A stretch of DNA of 64,000 nucleotides from Telopea speciosissima. Lineage: Eukaryota; Streptophyta; Magnoliopsida; Proteales; Proteaceae. The stretch is from positions 46,925,043 to 46,989,042 of the forward strand of contig NC_057926.1 in the NCBI RefSeq assembly GCF_018873765.1. Direction: 5' to 3'. Positions 43,570 to 54,037 of this stretch are shown in pieces; position 1 is the stretch's first letter; every line of letters starts with the position of its first letter. The notes beneath the pieces are model-generated. The model was not told where the DNA came from, did not search any database, and saw only the letters and a program-made list of their open reading frames with translations. A program made the translations under genes and the position numbers.

Positions 43570-46350
43570 AAGGAATATAATATCATATAAAGGGTGACTA
43601 GGGCGACGCGTGTCATCCTACTAAACGCCGGATCAGCGACACACGGTGTCCCAGCGCACGATCATATCCAATATTAACACAATATAATATCGAATGCGAA
43701 AAGAGGAATATTACATTCCAAGGATCGTAGTATTGCGGAGCGTATAAATCGAATAGTTACAAGATGTTCAAAGCTAGATGATAAATACAGAATTAGTTAC
43801 ATTTCCAATGATCATCTAATAACTATCAAAAATGGTATTACAGTAAGTATTTCACCATAGGCCTTAGCCTCAAAAGTAATCAAAAAGGGATCGAGTCCCG
43901 AATATCCTCACGGCCCGTAGGCACAATCATCGCAAGGACACCCGTCGCCATGTTCCTCAAACACGGCCTCCGGTTCCTCCTCACCGATCTCATCGTATCC
44001 CGAGGGCTGAACTCCAAGTCCGCGAGATATCCGTCACTGCACCATAATCTAAAAAAATTGTGCGCACGAGGGGTTAGCTCCAGGCCGGGTGAGGGGATGG
44101 GAATGCACAAACACGCAATTCACATAGTCCAATGATGCATGCACATGTTAAGTCCATTTTCCACCTAACAAACAACTAAGTCAATGGCATATGCTCTGTG
44201 ACAACTCGGGAGACACGTGGGTCACTTAACTTATCGCCACAATGAAACCTCAATTGTCACGTGGGACCTACGCCGATCGAAGCCTCCAAGACCACTCGGT
44301 GGCGGACCACGATAACCAATACTACCATGTGGCCTCTCCCACCTCCACGAGAATCCGGTGTCTGATTACCCAACACCTAAACCCCTGTTGGTAAGGGTCG
44401 TAGCATAAGGGTGTGAAATCCTAGCCACAATATACTACATGCAAGTCCTATCGTCCCGAGAGGTAATCCGGGCGCATCAACTTTTCATCCGGTTTAGTGC
44501 CGGTTACCGGACGGCACGCGCATACGATTCAACATGACATTCAACATAATTTCTTCATAAATGTTTATAGAGTTCGAGGTTAGCACGTACCCACCGCACC
44601 GAGACCCATCAAGATACAACATTACCAATCAACATTATAACAAATAGATATAAAATTATGCAATATGCGCAAACATGCTTATTAATTATAATGAGTACAT
44701 AATATATAGCGCAATAATAATAACAAGCCCATACAACCAAACCCACTCACAACGTATCGCCAAGCACCCGGTTTATCGATTGTCGCCTCGATCAAGCAAT
44801 AAGCCACAAAAGTGAATATTTTAACCTATACAAAGAGTGGAATAAGGTTAAGCGAGCGAAAGAACGGATCCCCAAAAGATCTCCCATAAACACTTAAGTA
44901 TAAGGTTTCGAGAGGCGAAGTGGTTGCGGGAGTGGTTTCATGCCCAAATTCGCAACCACATGTAAATCCTAGGAAACCGGGACGGTTTTAGTCAAGGTCG
45001 GATGCGGATGTGGTTTGAAAACTGAATCCAAGTGTAAATCCGAGCTTCACAGGGGCTCGAGGACAATTTTTGTCAAGGTCGGATGCGGATGTGGTTTCGG
45101 AAAAGCGAATCCAGTGTAAATCCGACCTTCACGAGAATCCTTCTCGGGAAGGTAGTTTCGGGGGTTTCTTGCGGTGTCGAAATCACATGTAACCCCTCAC
45201 ACCTTGGTCCAAAATCCGAAGGATTCCCTCCAAGGACCCCATTTCAAGTGGTTTTTAAAGCACTGAGGACTTCTAGAAAACTCTATCCTAAGCTCCTTAG
45301 GGTCCAACCTTAAATCTCCCAATTGGCAATGAGAACCCTCACATTAGAGCTCATAATGGAGTGAACTAACTCCACCATAGCTTGGCTTTAAAGCTCCATC
45401 TACTCCCTAGGTTCCAAGAGAGATCTAGGTCAATCTCTCCCATTACCCAACCCCTTTTTGAAATCCAAAATAGAAGAAGGAAGAAGCTTACCTACCCCAA
45501 GATGAGAGCTCCACGATTTACGCCCAAGAGATGGGGTCTCCACCTTCCTCCAAGCCTCTCTCTCCTTCCTCTTTCTCTTTCTCTCCTCTTTCTCTCCTCT
45601 TTCTCTCCTCCACGATTTAGGGTAGAAGAGGATGTTGAAGAAGAAGTAATGTTCTCTCCCCTCCTCCTCTCTTTTATAATAAATGGGTATTTGGGGTACC
45701 TCAAGTCAAATGGGTCATGAGGCCTAATGGGTCAACCCATTAGTCCTATGTGGGTAAGTGGATGGAATAACCCACCATTGGGCCAATAGGTTAAGTGGGC
45801 CTGCCCACAACCTTAATTAGGAAAAGCCCATTCTTAGATGGGCTCATATGAGATGGGTATAAGTCCCCAATGTTCTTCCTAAAGGTACGCGGACCCGAAC
45901 TTAAATTATTCCCTTCTCTCATGAAATAGCTCGAGCGGTTCAAGCCCGGACCCGCACCGAGGTTACCAAGGGAAGAATAATTAATAAGACTTGAGGCTAG
46001 AACTTACTTTTCCCCCTGTCATGGTTTATTACCCATGACCCGACAGACTCGCCACGGCAACGCTAAGCTCATCACCGAACGAAATATCCGTGAGGTGACG
46101 GTCGGGATGCTCTCTCCGAACTCCTCGCTTCCCGGGCTGGTACTTGGAGGGTAGTCGGCGAAGTGCGTCGTCACGAACTTTCCCCCCGGCGGTTGAGGAA
46201 TCTTTCCTCCACAGGCAAACCCGTCTTGTGGTCACGATTTTGTAGCTAGGTTTGACCATCATGGAGAACGGTCACCAGCATACATGGCAGCGGTATCTAC
46301 ACGTCACGAGAAGAAATGATATTTAATTATATCCGGGATGCGGTATAACA
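43570..46350 (-). repeat. 3' LTR of the chromovirus
   Basis: Direct repeat of 54058-56835. Contains a partial tandem motif (gtcaaggtcggatgcgga... aatccgaccttcac) at about 44990-45135. Differs from the other LTR mainly by dozens of 1-3 base indels. Confidence 0.9.
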
Positions 46351-46399
46351 TCCCCCCACCTTATAAGAAATTTCGTCCTCGAAATTTGACGTACCTGTA

Positions 46400-46562
46400 A
46401 ATAGGCAAGAAAAGGGTATTTCGCCCGCATTTCTACCTCTGCCTCCCAAGAAGCTTCCTCTTCCGGATGGTTGCACCATTTTATCTTCACATAATGAATG
46501 GGCGGTTGCGAAGATGAACAACCTTGCTGTCCAAAATCTTTTAGCGACTCTTTATAGGACAT
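46400..46562 (-). pseudogene. Chromodomain at the integrase C-terminus
   Basis: The frame 46323-46562 contains HYVKIKWCNHPEEEASWEAE followed by VEMRAKYPFL. This is the chromodomain signature of chromoviruses (V.W......E.TWE.E..M...YP.LF). It would direct integration to chromatin marked by histone methylation. It is shifted out of frame from the integrase core in this copy. Confidence 0.8.
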
Positions 46563-47204
46563 GTCGGCCGCAAGTTACGGTGGTTCATGCGTCAATACAT
46601 GGCTTGGATCATGGACATACTTCCTCAACATGGATACGTGGAAGGCGTCGTGCACACCTTCTAAAGATGGAGGGAGTGCTAACCGATATGCCACCGGTCC
46701 AATCCGTGCAAGGATCTCAAAAGGTCCTATAAATCTCGGACTCGGCTTGCCCTTCTTGCAAACGCATCACCCCTTTGGAGGGTGATACCTTAAGGAACAC
46801 TTTATCACCGATAGTGAACTCAAGGTCCTTCCGTCTCAAGTCCGCATAACCCATACGCTTGGTGAGCCGCCTTGATCCGCCTCACGAATCAAGTCCACCT
46901 TCTCGCATGTTGCTGAATCAACTCGGGTCAAGAATCGCCGTTCACCTACTTCGTCCCAATATAACGGTGTCCGACACTTCTTCCCCATCGAGCCTCAAGC
47001 GGTGCCATGCCTATAGTAGCAGTAAGCTGTTATTGTAAGCAAACTCAATAAGTGAGAGATGCTCGTCGTGCCTTGCATATCAATGGCACAAGCTCGGAGC
47101 ATATCTTCCAATGTACGAATAGTCCTCTCCATTGTCCATCGGTTTGAGGGTGGAAGGCTGTACTGAAACTCAATAGTGTACCCATTGCCTTCGAAACCCT
47201 CCCC

Positions 47205-47800
47205 AGAACTTAGATGTAAACGGGATCCCGATCGGAGATGATGCTCACGGGAACTCCATGCAGGCGAACTACATTATCAATGTACAAGCGGGCGGCTTGT
47301 CCATCGAATAGGTAATCTTCATGGGGATGAAGTGAGCCGTCTTTGTCAATCATCAGCGACAACCCATATGGTATCGACACCTCTAGGCGTGCGGGGCAGC
47401 CGGTGACAAAATCCATGGTAACATGCTCCCACTTCCACTCTGGAGCAGGCAATGATGTAAGAGGCCATGAGGTCATTGTCTGTCCGCCTTCACTGGCGAC
47501 AAGTAAGACATTTTGCCACATACTCAGCCACATCCCTCTTCATTCCACTCCACCGAGTAATATTCCTTGAGATCTCTATACATCTTCGTACTACGGATGA
47601 ATAGAATAGGAGAGTCATGGGCCTCGGCTAACACTTCCTTCCTCAAGCGAGGTTACTAGGAACACATAGCCGTTGTCCGAACATGAGAACACCACTCTCT
47701 GTTAAAGTAAAATCCAGTTCCCAGCTGCGTGTCCCCCTTGATAGCCTCAATAACCTTTTGAATCTCCTCATCGAAGCCTGGGTGATTGAATTCGCCCTAC
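47205..47800 (-). pseudogene. Chromovirus integrase, fragmented
   Basis: Recognisable pieces are 'LPAPEWKWEHVTMDFVTG' (first catalytic Asp) at about 47400 and 'LYIDNVVRLHGVPVSIISDR' (second catalytic Asp) at about 47230. Several frameshifts lie between them and the zinc-binding region upstream. Region 46563-47204 has only short frame fragments of the integrase C-terminal part. Confidence 0.75.
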
Positions 47801-49100
47801 CGGTGTGGATTGTATTGATAAAGGTGATAGAGATAAGGTAACACCATCAACCGAGTAATTCCAGTCCATCCTTCTAGCTTCCTCGATGAGTTTCTCCTTT
47901 GTGCTGCTAGTGATGCGAGTGACAAGGACTGAGATTTCCGGCTCAGCGCATCCGCTACTACATTTGCCTTGCGGGTGGTAATGGATAGTACAATCATAAT
48001 CTTTCAACAACTCCAACCACCGTCGCTGCCTCATATTGAGCTCCTTTTGTGTAAAGAAGTATTTGAGGCTCTTGTGATCCTTGTATATTTCGCTCTTCTC
48101 ACCATATAAATAATGTCTCCGGATCTTGAGCGAAAACCACAGGCAAGCTCCAAATCATGGGTCGGGTAGTTCTTCTCATAGTCCTTCAATTGCCGAGAAG
48201 CATAGGCCACTACCTTCCCATCTTGCATTAGAACACAACCCAAACCCATTTTAGATGCATCACTGTAGACTACCATCCCTCCAGTACCATTAGGAATGGT
48301 AAGTCTTTGGAGCGGAAACCAACCTACGCTTGAGCTCTTGGAAGCTCTTTTCACGACTATCGGACCACTCGAACTTCACTCCCTTTCGGGTCGGTCGTGT
48401 CATAGGAGCGGAGAGCCTTGAGAAGTTCTCAATAAATCTCTGTAATAGCCAGCTAGTCCCGAGGAAACTACGAATATCCGCCACATTCTTGGGTATCGCC
48501 GATCAACTACGACTTCACCTTGCCGGTCAACCTCTATACCCTTACCGGAAACAAGGTGTCCCGAATGCCACTGTTGTAGCCAAAACTCACACTTACGAAT
48601 TTGGCGTACAAGCTGTTTCTCCCTAGGCGTTGCAATACTAAGCGAAGATGGTGCGTGCTCTTCCTCGCTCTTGGAATAGACCAAGATGTCATCAATGAAG
48701 ACAATGACATACTTGTCTAGAACATCGTGGAACACCCGGTTCATCAACTCCATAAAGCGGCGGGGCATTGGTCGCCCGAAGGACATGACCAAGAACTCAT
48801 AATGACCATAGCGAGATCGAATCTTTGTCTTCTTGATATCACTATTTACGATCTTCAAGCGATGGTACCCTGACCGGAGATCAATTTTCGAGAACACCTT
48901 CGCACCTGTAGTTGATCGAATAGGTCATCGATCCTAGGCAAAGGATACCGGTTCTTGATTGTCAATTTGTTGAGCTCACGGTAGTCAATGCACGGACGCA
49001 TACTACCGTCCTTCTTTTTCACAAACAACACGGTGCTCCCCAAGGAGATACACTGGGTCTAATGAAACCCTTCTTCAACAGGTCATTCATGCTCTTGTAG
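47768..49100 (-). pseudogene. Chromovirus reverse transcriptase and RNase H, fragmented
   Basis: Reverse transcriptase: '[20 protein letters not shown]' near 49000, '[15 protein letters not shown]' near 48880, the catalytic FIDDILVYS near 48690 and 'RFIENFSRLSAPMTR' near 48430. RNase H: '[20 protein letters not shown]' near 48265 and '[20 protein letters not shown]' near 48000. The order and spacing are complete, but at least six frameshifts break the reading. Substituted stretches such as VMSFGRPMPRRF in place of the family's VMPFG.TNAP show compensating shifts, as expected of indel errors. Confidence 0.85.
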
Positions 49101-49379
49101 CTCCTTTAACTCGGTTGGGGCCATCCTGTAAGGTGCCTTGAATCTGGGGCTGCACCAGGAATCGAGATCTATCATGAACTCGTCTCGCGATCCGGTGGCA
49201 GCCGCGTTAGATCTTCGGAAAGACATCCGGAAAGTCTTTCACCACGTGCAACTCTTCCAAAGGCTGCCTTTGGCCGGTGTCTATCACGGATGCTAGATAA
49301 CACGACATCCCTCTGCCAACAACACGTACTTGGAGGCGGAGATGATAACTTTCTTGGGTCTCTCCGCTTAGTACCCATA

Positions 49380-49720
49380 AACACAAACTCTTCACCTTAA
49401 TTGGTTTGAATAGAACCTTCCTCTACGAGCAGTTAGGCGGCTTTGTGAGTTGATAGCCAATCCATTCCCAAAATCACATCAAAGTCTTTCATATCCAGCA
49501 GTACTAAGCTTGCTTCGAGTCGTGACCACCCACACATACCAGGCAAGGATCATAAACCGAGTTAAGTTCAACCTTGCTACCCGTTGGTGTCTTGACTATC
49601 GGTTCCGGGCCATTAGCTTTGGTTCAATGGACATCTTCTTAGCAAAACTAGGGGACACAAAAGAGTGTGATGCCCCGAATCAAATAAAGCATAAGCGGTG
49701 AGAGCAAACAAGAACGACAC
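49380..49720 (-). pseudogene. Chromovirus aspartic protease
   Basis: The minus strand near 49670-49690 reads AYALFDSG, the catalytic Asp motif. The following residues of the family (ASHSFVS) are in another frame, separated by one missing G in a run of G. The downstream part continues to about 49400 in broken frames. Confidence 0.7.
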
Positions 49721-49830
49721 CGACAAGCAAGAGACAACCAATCATAGAAACAAAAGCTATTATATGCACATCTTAAGAGTAGAGTGCATTACCTGTAATA
49801 ACTCTTGGGATCGGCGGGCCTCTTCATTTG

Positions 49831-51108
49831 TCACAGAATACACCCGACCTTGAGATCTATGGGCGGAGTAGGAAGAAGAGAACGCACAACGCTGCCTTGG
49901 CTTGGGGTGCCTTTTGTGTAGCGCACTGGAGGACCTATCATCCGAGGATGAGGACAGTCTCGAACCATATGCCCGGACTCCTTGCAATTGTAACATATGA
50001 GAGTCCGGGAACCATAGTGAGGAGTTGAGGTAGGCTGGGCACTTGCATCGCATCGACCTCTCCGGATTTGGACCGGAAAAGTAGTAGTGTAAGATCCTCT
50101 CTTTTGGAATTTTGTGGATCCCCTAGGTTCGTGAGAGGTCATGGGCCTTTTACCGGCTGAATGGCCTGTAATTCTCTCTCTTTGGTCCTCAATCACCTTA
50201 GCGGCTGGACCGTCTCGGCGTAAGTAGGGTACTTGTGTAGCACCACGAAGTACTAATGCTAGGTCTAAGCCCCTTCTCAAACTTCCTAGCCTTCACATTC
50301 TCGGCCTTCATGTGTCTGGGGCGAAGTAAAAACAGCTCCTCAAAAGCTTGCTTTGGTACTCAAGGACCGATTTGGATCCTTGAAAGAAGCTCATAAACTC
50401 AGACTCCTTCCTATCACGGAAGTTTTGAGGGAAGAAATTTTTGAAGAAGACTTCCTTGAATTGAGCCCAAGTTGCCTCTGGGTGAGTTGCCCAAAAATGG
50501 TCTTTAGAGGAGAGCCACCACGCATCGAGAATCACCCGGAGTGGTAGGTAGCACACCGGATCTTGTCCGTGTCATTGAATCGTATCACTTCAAAGATTCT
50601 CTCAAGATCCCTTTATAAATGTTGCGGGAAAAGGAATCATGGGCCATCTTGTAGAAGGTTGGAGGGCGATGTTTAAATCTCTCAGATAACCTAGCAGCAT
50701 CCACCCAAGCCGGAGTCACCGCTTGGACCGAAGGAGCCACGAAGTGGAAGGTAGAATAGGTCTTTGGCACCTCTTGTGTCAAAGGAATTCGGCGGTGGCT
50801 TGAGCCGGAGGAACACTAGGTACAGCGGAGACCCACAGGGCAGGTGGGGAGGATTGACTTGCAGGGGGAGGCACGGCTGCCTTTCCCTAACAAAGGCTTG
50901 GAACATAGCCGTCATGTTTTGCATAAATTGGCGTTGCTCTTGTTGCGCCTCCCTATGCTCTCGTTCCATGGATTGCAACCTATTGCTCAACAAGCGGCGA
51001 CATCCGCATTATTACTAATTGGCGGTGCTACCGGTAGAACCGTATTGAAGCCTCACCGGCCTCTTCCCTAGCGGGAGAGCGGTTGGCATTTGACCGTGTA
51101 TTAACCAT
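49831..51108 (-). pseudogene. Chromovirus gag with zinc knuckle
   Basis: Likely start ATG at 51108 (MVNTRSNANRSPAREEAGEA). The central retrotransposon gag domain lies at 50308-50556 ('WAQFKEVFFKNFFPQNFRDR', 'SVLEYQSK'). The CCHC knuckle CYNCKESGHMVRDCP is at about 49950-50000. Stops and shifts separate the pieces. Confidence 0.82.
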
Positions 51109-52476
51109 GGTTCACACGGTTCTGATCAACACCACGATTATAGGCACAATAGCAATATTAAGCAAACCAATCAAAAATCGATTTGCAAAGGTAAACATAG
51201 GTTACACGAGGGGTAAGGGAAGCAATTATGAGGGTAATAAACATTAGAAACAAGTTGGTTAAGCAAAACAGGGCCAAAAACCTTTTAAGCGGTCGGTTAC
51301 ATGCGGTTTCACTAGGCTGCATCCGAGTGTAAATCCGACCTTCACAGGACAAAGGCTGGTCTCGGGAATCCGCGGATTCACGTCGGTTCAAAATCTTGCA
51401 TCCGAGTGTAAAACCGCATGGCCCAAGCAGAATTTCTCACTCGAACTCTCTTTCAAAACCCAAATTCCTTTTTCCAACCACCCCCTACGCTGGAGAACCC
51501 AAAACCGCACTCGTTCCTTGCTCCCTCTCCCTTCTAGGTGGATTTTTGGCACTCAATCCACGCACAACAGCTCCGATCGAGTTCAGGTATGCCCTCTTCC
51601 CTCTCTATCGATCTATCTCTTTCTCCTTTCGACTTCTATTATGGAGAAACCCCAAAATCCATTTCGGGTTTACAAGATTTGGGTTTTTTTGTTTTCTCCT
51701 AGCTATTTAGATGGATTTTTGTCCATCCTACCTTCGTTTCCCTTCATATGCAACCTAGTTGGGGCATTTCCCCCAATCTTGCACCATCACCAAGGGTTTG
51801 GGTTGGATTTTGGAGAAATCCCCAAACCCTAACCGAATTTCTATGTCTTTTTGCCCAATTCAAGTTCGGTTTTGCTAGGTAGGCTTGGTGTATATAATTT
51901 GGGGTTGTCTCAAGCCATTACTTATTTATTTCTTGCAAATTGGAACTTCAAGAATCACATCTGAATTTTCTTTTAGAGATTCAAGCATTATTTACCACAA
52001 TTTAGCTCCATATATTGCTTGAACTAGGTATTTAGTATAAACTTCATGTGTTAGGTGTACTATGGCCATGTATATATATTGTGTACTATATCATTCAACT
52101 TCCAACCAAATTCTGAAAATTTCCTCTTTGGGTTTCATAGTATAATTTTTTTTTCAATTCAGTCCAACTTTGTTTGAACTAATTGCTTGTATAATGCTCT
52201 CTAAGCATAAATGTGGCCATGTACTTTTATCCTCTATGATTGCATCTACATGTTGGCCATGCATTCCCCTTTTCCCTAACTCCTTAGACCATTCACAACA
52301 AACTTTTCCTAGTACATTCCCCTGCTGTAATTTGGTTAATCTTGTAGAAATCAAGGTCTAGGTTCTAATTCCTTGTTTCTTTTCATTGTATAACTTCTTA
52401 GGCCTTAATATCCAAGCATTAACTTAATATATTTCTGTATTCTCGGCCTTCTTTGGTTGCAGGTTAGGGAATCTAA
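51109..52476 (+). other. Leader and possible intron of the antisense gene in the chromovirus
   Basis: No gag-pol coding. On the plus strand a donor-like ttcag|gtatgc at 51586/51587 and an acceptor ttctttggttgcag ending at 52462 would remove about 876 nt and place the ATG of the antisense ORF 15 nt after the splice. 51290-51415 repeats motifs of the LTR (atccgagtgtaaatccgacc). The rest is T-rich and intron-like. Splicing is inferred, not shown. Confidence 0.45.
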
Positions 52477-53597
52477 ATGGCTCCTAGAACAAGGCGTGCA
52501 CGGGCCGAACAAGCTGCCCGATTGCTTTGGATACGAAATGGTTCCAAGACCTAGAGAAGCAGGAGATGTACCAAGACCACTTTCGCTTTAAGAATATCTT
52601 GGAGGGAAGAGATGTGGTCTTGGAAGACCTCAAGGCTTACAAGGTAGGGCCGAGATTTGAAGCACTCTGGGGTGGTCCAACCTCCTCAACCTTCCCGAGC
52701 CATTCTATCCCAAGCTCGTTCGTCACTTCTACGCCAACCCGCACACCGAGAACCTAGGCACGCGAGATTACCGGATCCTCTCTTATGTCAAGGGAGTCAC
52801 CATATCCTTCACGAGGCACGGTTGGCGGGCATCCTCAATGTAGCCATCCTGGGAGAGAAGACCTCTGCGCACCATGGAAGAATCCCTACTCCTTTCTCGG
52901 AGAGAGGCATACAGGGAGTTATACGGGAGCTTACACGTGGGCCATTCGAGAAGAAAGTGCCGAGACTTCTTTTGCCAATTCTCCCAGGATACTTGAGTCG
53001 GATTGTGCGGCAGACAACATCGTGCCTATAGCCGGTCACCGCACCATGCCTTCCATCTTCGTAGGCTATGTGGCCTATCACCTCTACAAAGGTATCCCCA
53101 TCTGCCGCCCTACATTATCATGCGGACCATGGATCATGCGGGCGAAATCCCGGAGGAACTTAGATTTACCCTATGGGAGGTTGCTCACTACTATTTTCCA
53201 GCATTTTGGAGTTGACTTGAGTGAGGAGGATCGAGACTTAAAGAAGATCCACCTCTAGATCGTTGCGAGTGGCGCGAGGATGCAAGTGCGATGGATGCAT
53301 ATAGTGATGGGGAGCCATTGGTCCCAGCCAGAGGGTCACGGGCACGAGCCTCAGTGCATGGAGCCTCCTCCTCGGCCGGTGTGCATGCGGCCTCTTCATC
53401 CAACCTTGCTCCTAGTGGGTCGACATCGACAGGATTCTTGCAACTCGGGCCGGATGAGCACCAGCATGGCTCGGGGTTTGAAGGAGTGAACACTAGGCTC
53501 GATGCATCGAGACGACGCATGGAGAGCCTCGAGCGGCGAGATGGAGGACCTGCACTCCTACCTCCATGATGAGGGCACGAGGATGAGCCCAGAGTGA
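52477..53597 (+). pseudogene. Antisense gene-like ORF inside the chromovirus (putative plant transposon protein family)
   Basis: Lies between gag and the 5' LTR, on the strand opposite to gag-pol. Starts MAPRTRRARAEQAARL, then after a frameshift 'FRFKNILEGRDVVLEDLKAY', 'FYPKLVRHFYANPH', 'GTRDYRILSYVKGVTISFT', later 'TKTMP'-type Pro/His-rich segments and a C-terminal coiled-coil-like 'VNTRLDASRRRMESLER'. The middle part resembles the uncharacterised 'putative plant transposon protein' family often annotated beside LTR elements; its biochemical role is unknown. About 370 codons if the indels are ignored. At least three frameshifts are present, but the region is indel-rich throughout, so the original copy may be intact. 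The T-rich stretch and AT-rich tail after 53630 could serve as a 3' end. Confidence 0.6.
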
Positions 53598-54037
53598 TGA
53601 TGAGATGGAGCAGTAGACCTCCTATCCATTCCCACCATGCTCTCTATGGACTCCTAGCTATTTGTCTTACCATGCAAGACTTTTTTCTTTTTCTTTTTTT
53701 CTTTTTTTTTTTTTTTTTTTTTTTCTTTTTCTTGGTTGTAAGAATTTGAAGTCTACGATTCGGCTGAATTTTGTTGTAATCACTCGTTTGGCTTATGGAA
53801 ATGTTTCATTGGAATTAAGGAATATATATATAAATATATACACATGTCTTTTCCTTCCTTTGTTGTGCCTATTATTTGCTATTGTCTTGGCTTTCTCCCT
53901 AAGCTAGTCTTCTCCCTAGCATTCACACACATTCCAATTATGCATTGTTGGAAGCTTTTAACTTAGCAACCTATTGTGTAGAGTAAATCACAATTCCGCT
54001 AGGCGTGGTGGTGCGAGCATCTCGCTCGATACCACGT
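53598..54037. other. Spacer between the antisense ORF and the 5' LTR
   Basis: Contains a long T-tract (about 53690-53724) and 'atatatataaatatatac' near 53825, then the primer binding site (minus-strand TGGTATCGAGC, about 54024-54034) three bases from the LTR end. Confidence 0.6.

Noticed and set aside
44990..45720. Plus-strand ORFs in the gypsy LTRs (for example 45382-45720)
   Set aside because: Low-complexity Ser/Leu-rich translation of a pyrimidine tract, present in both LTRs but frame-shifted between them.
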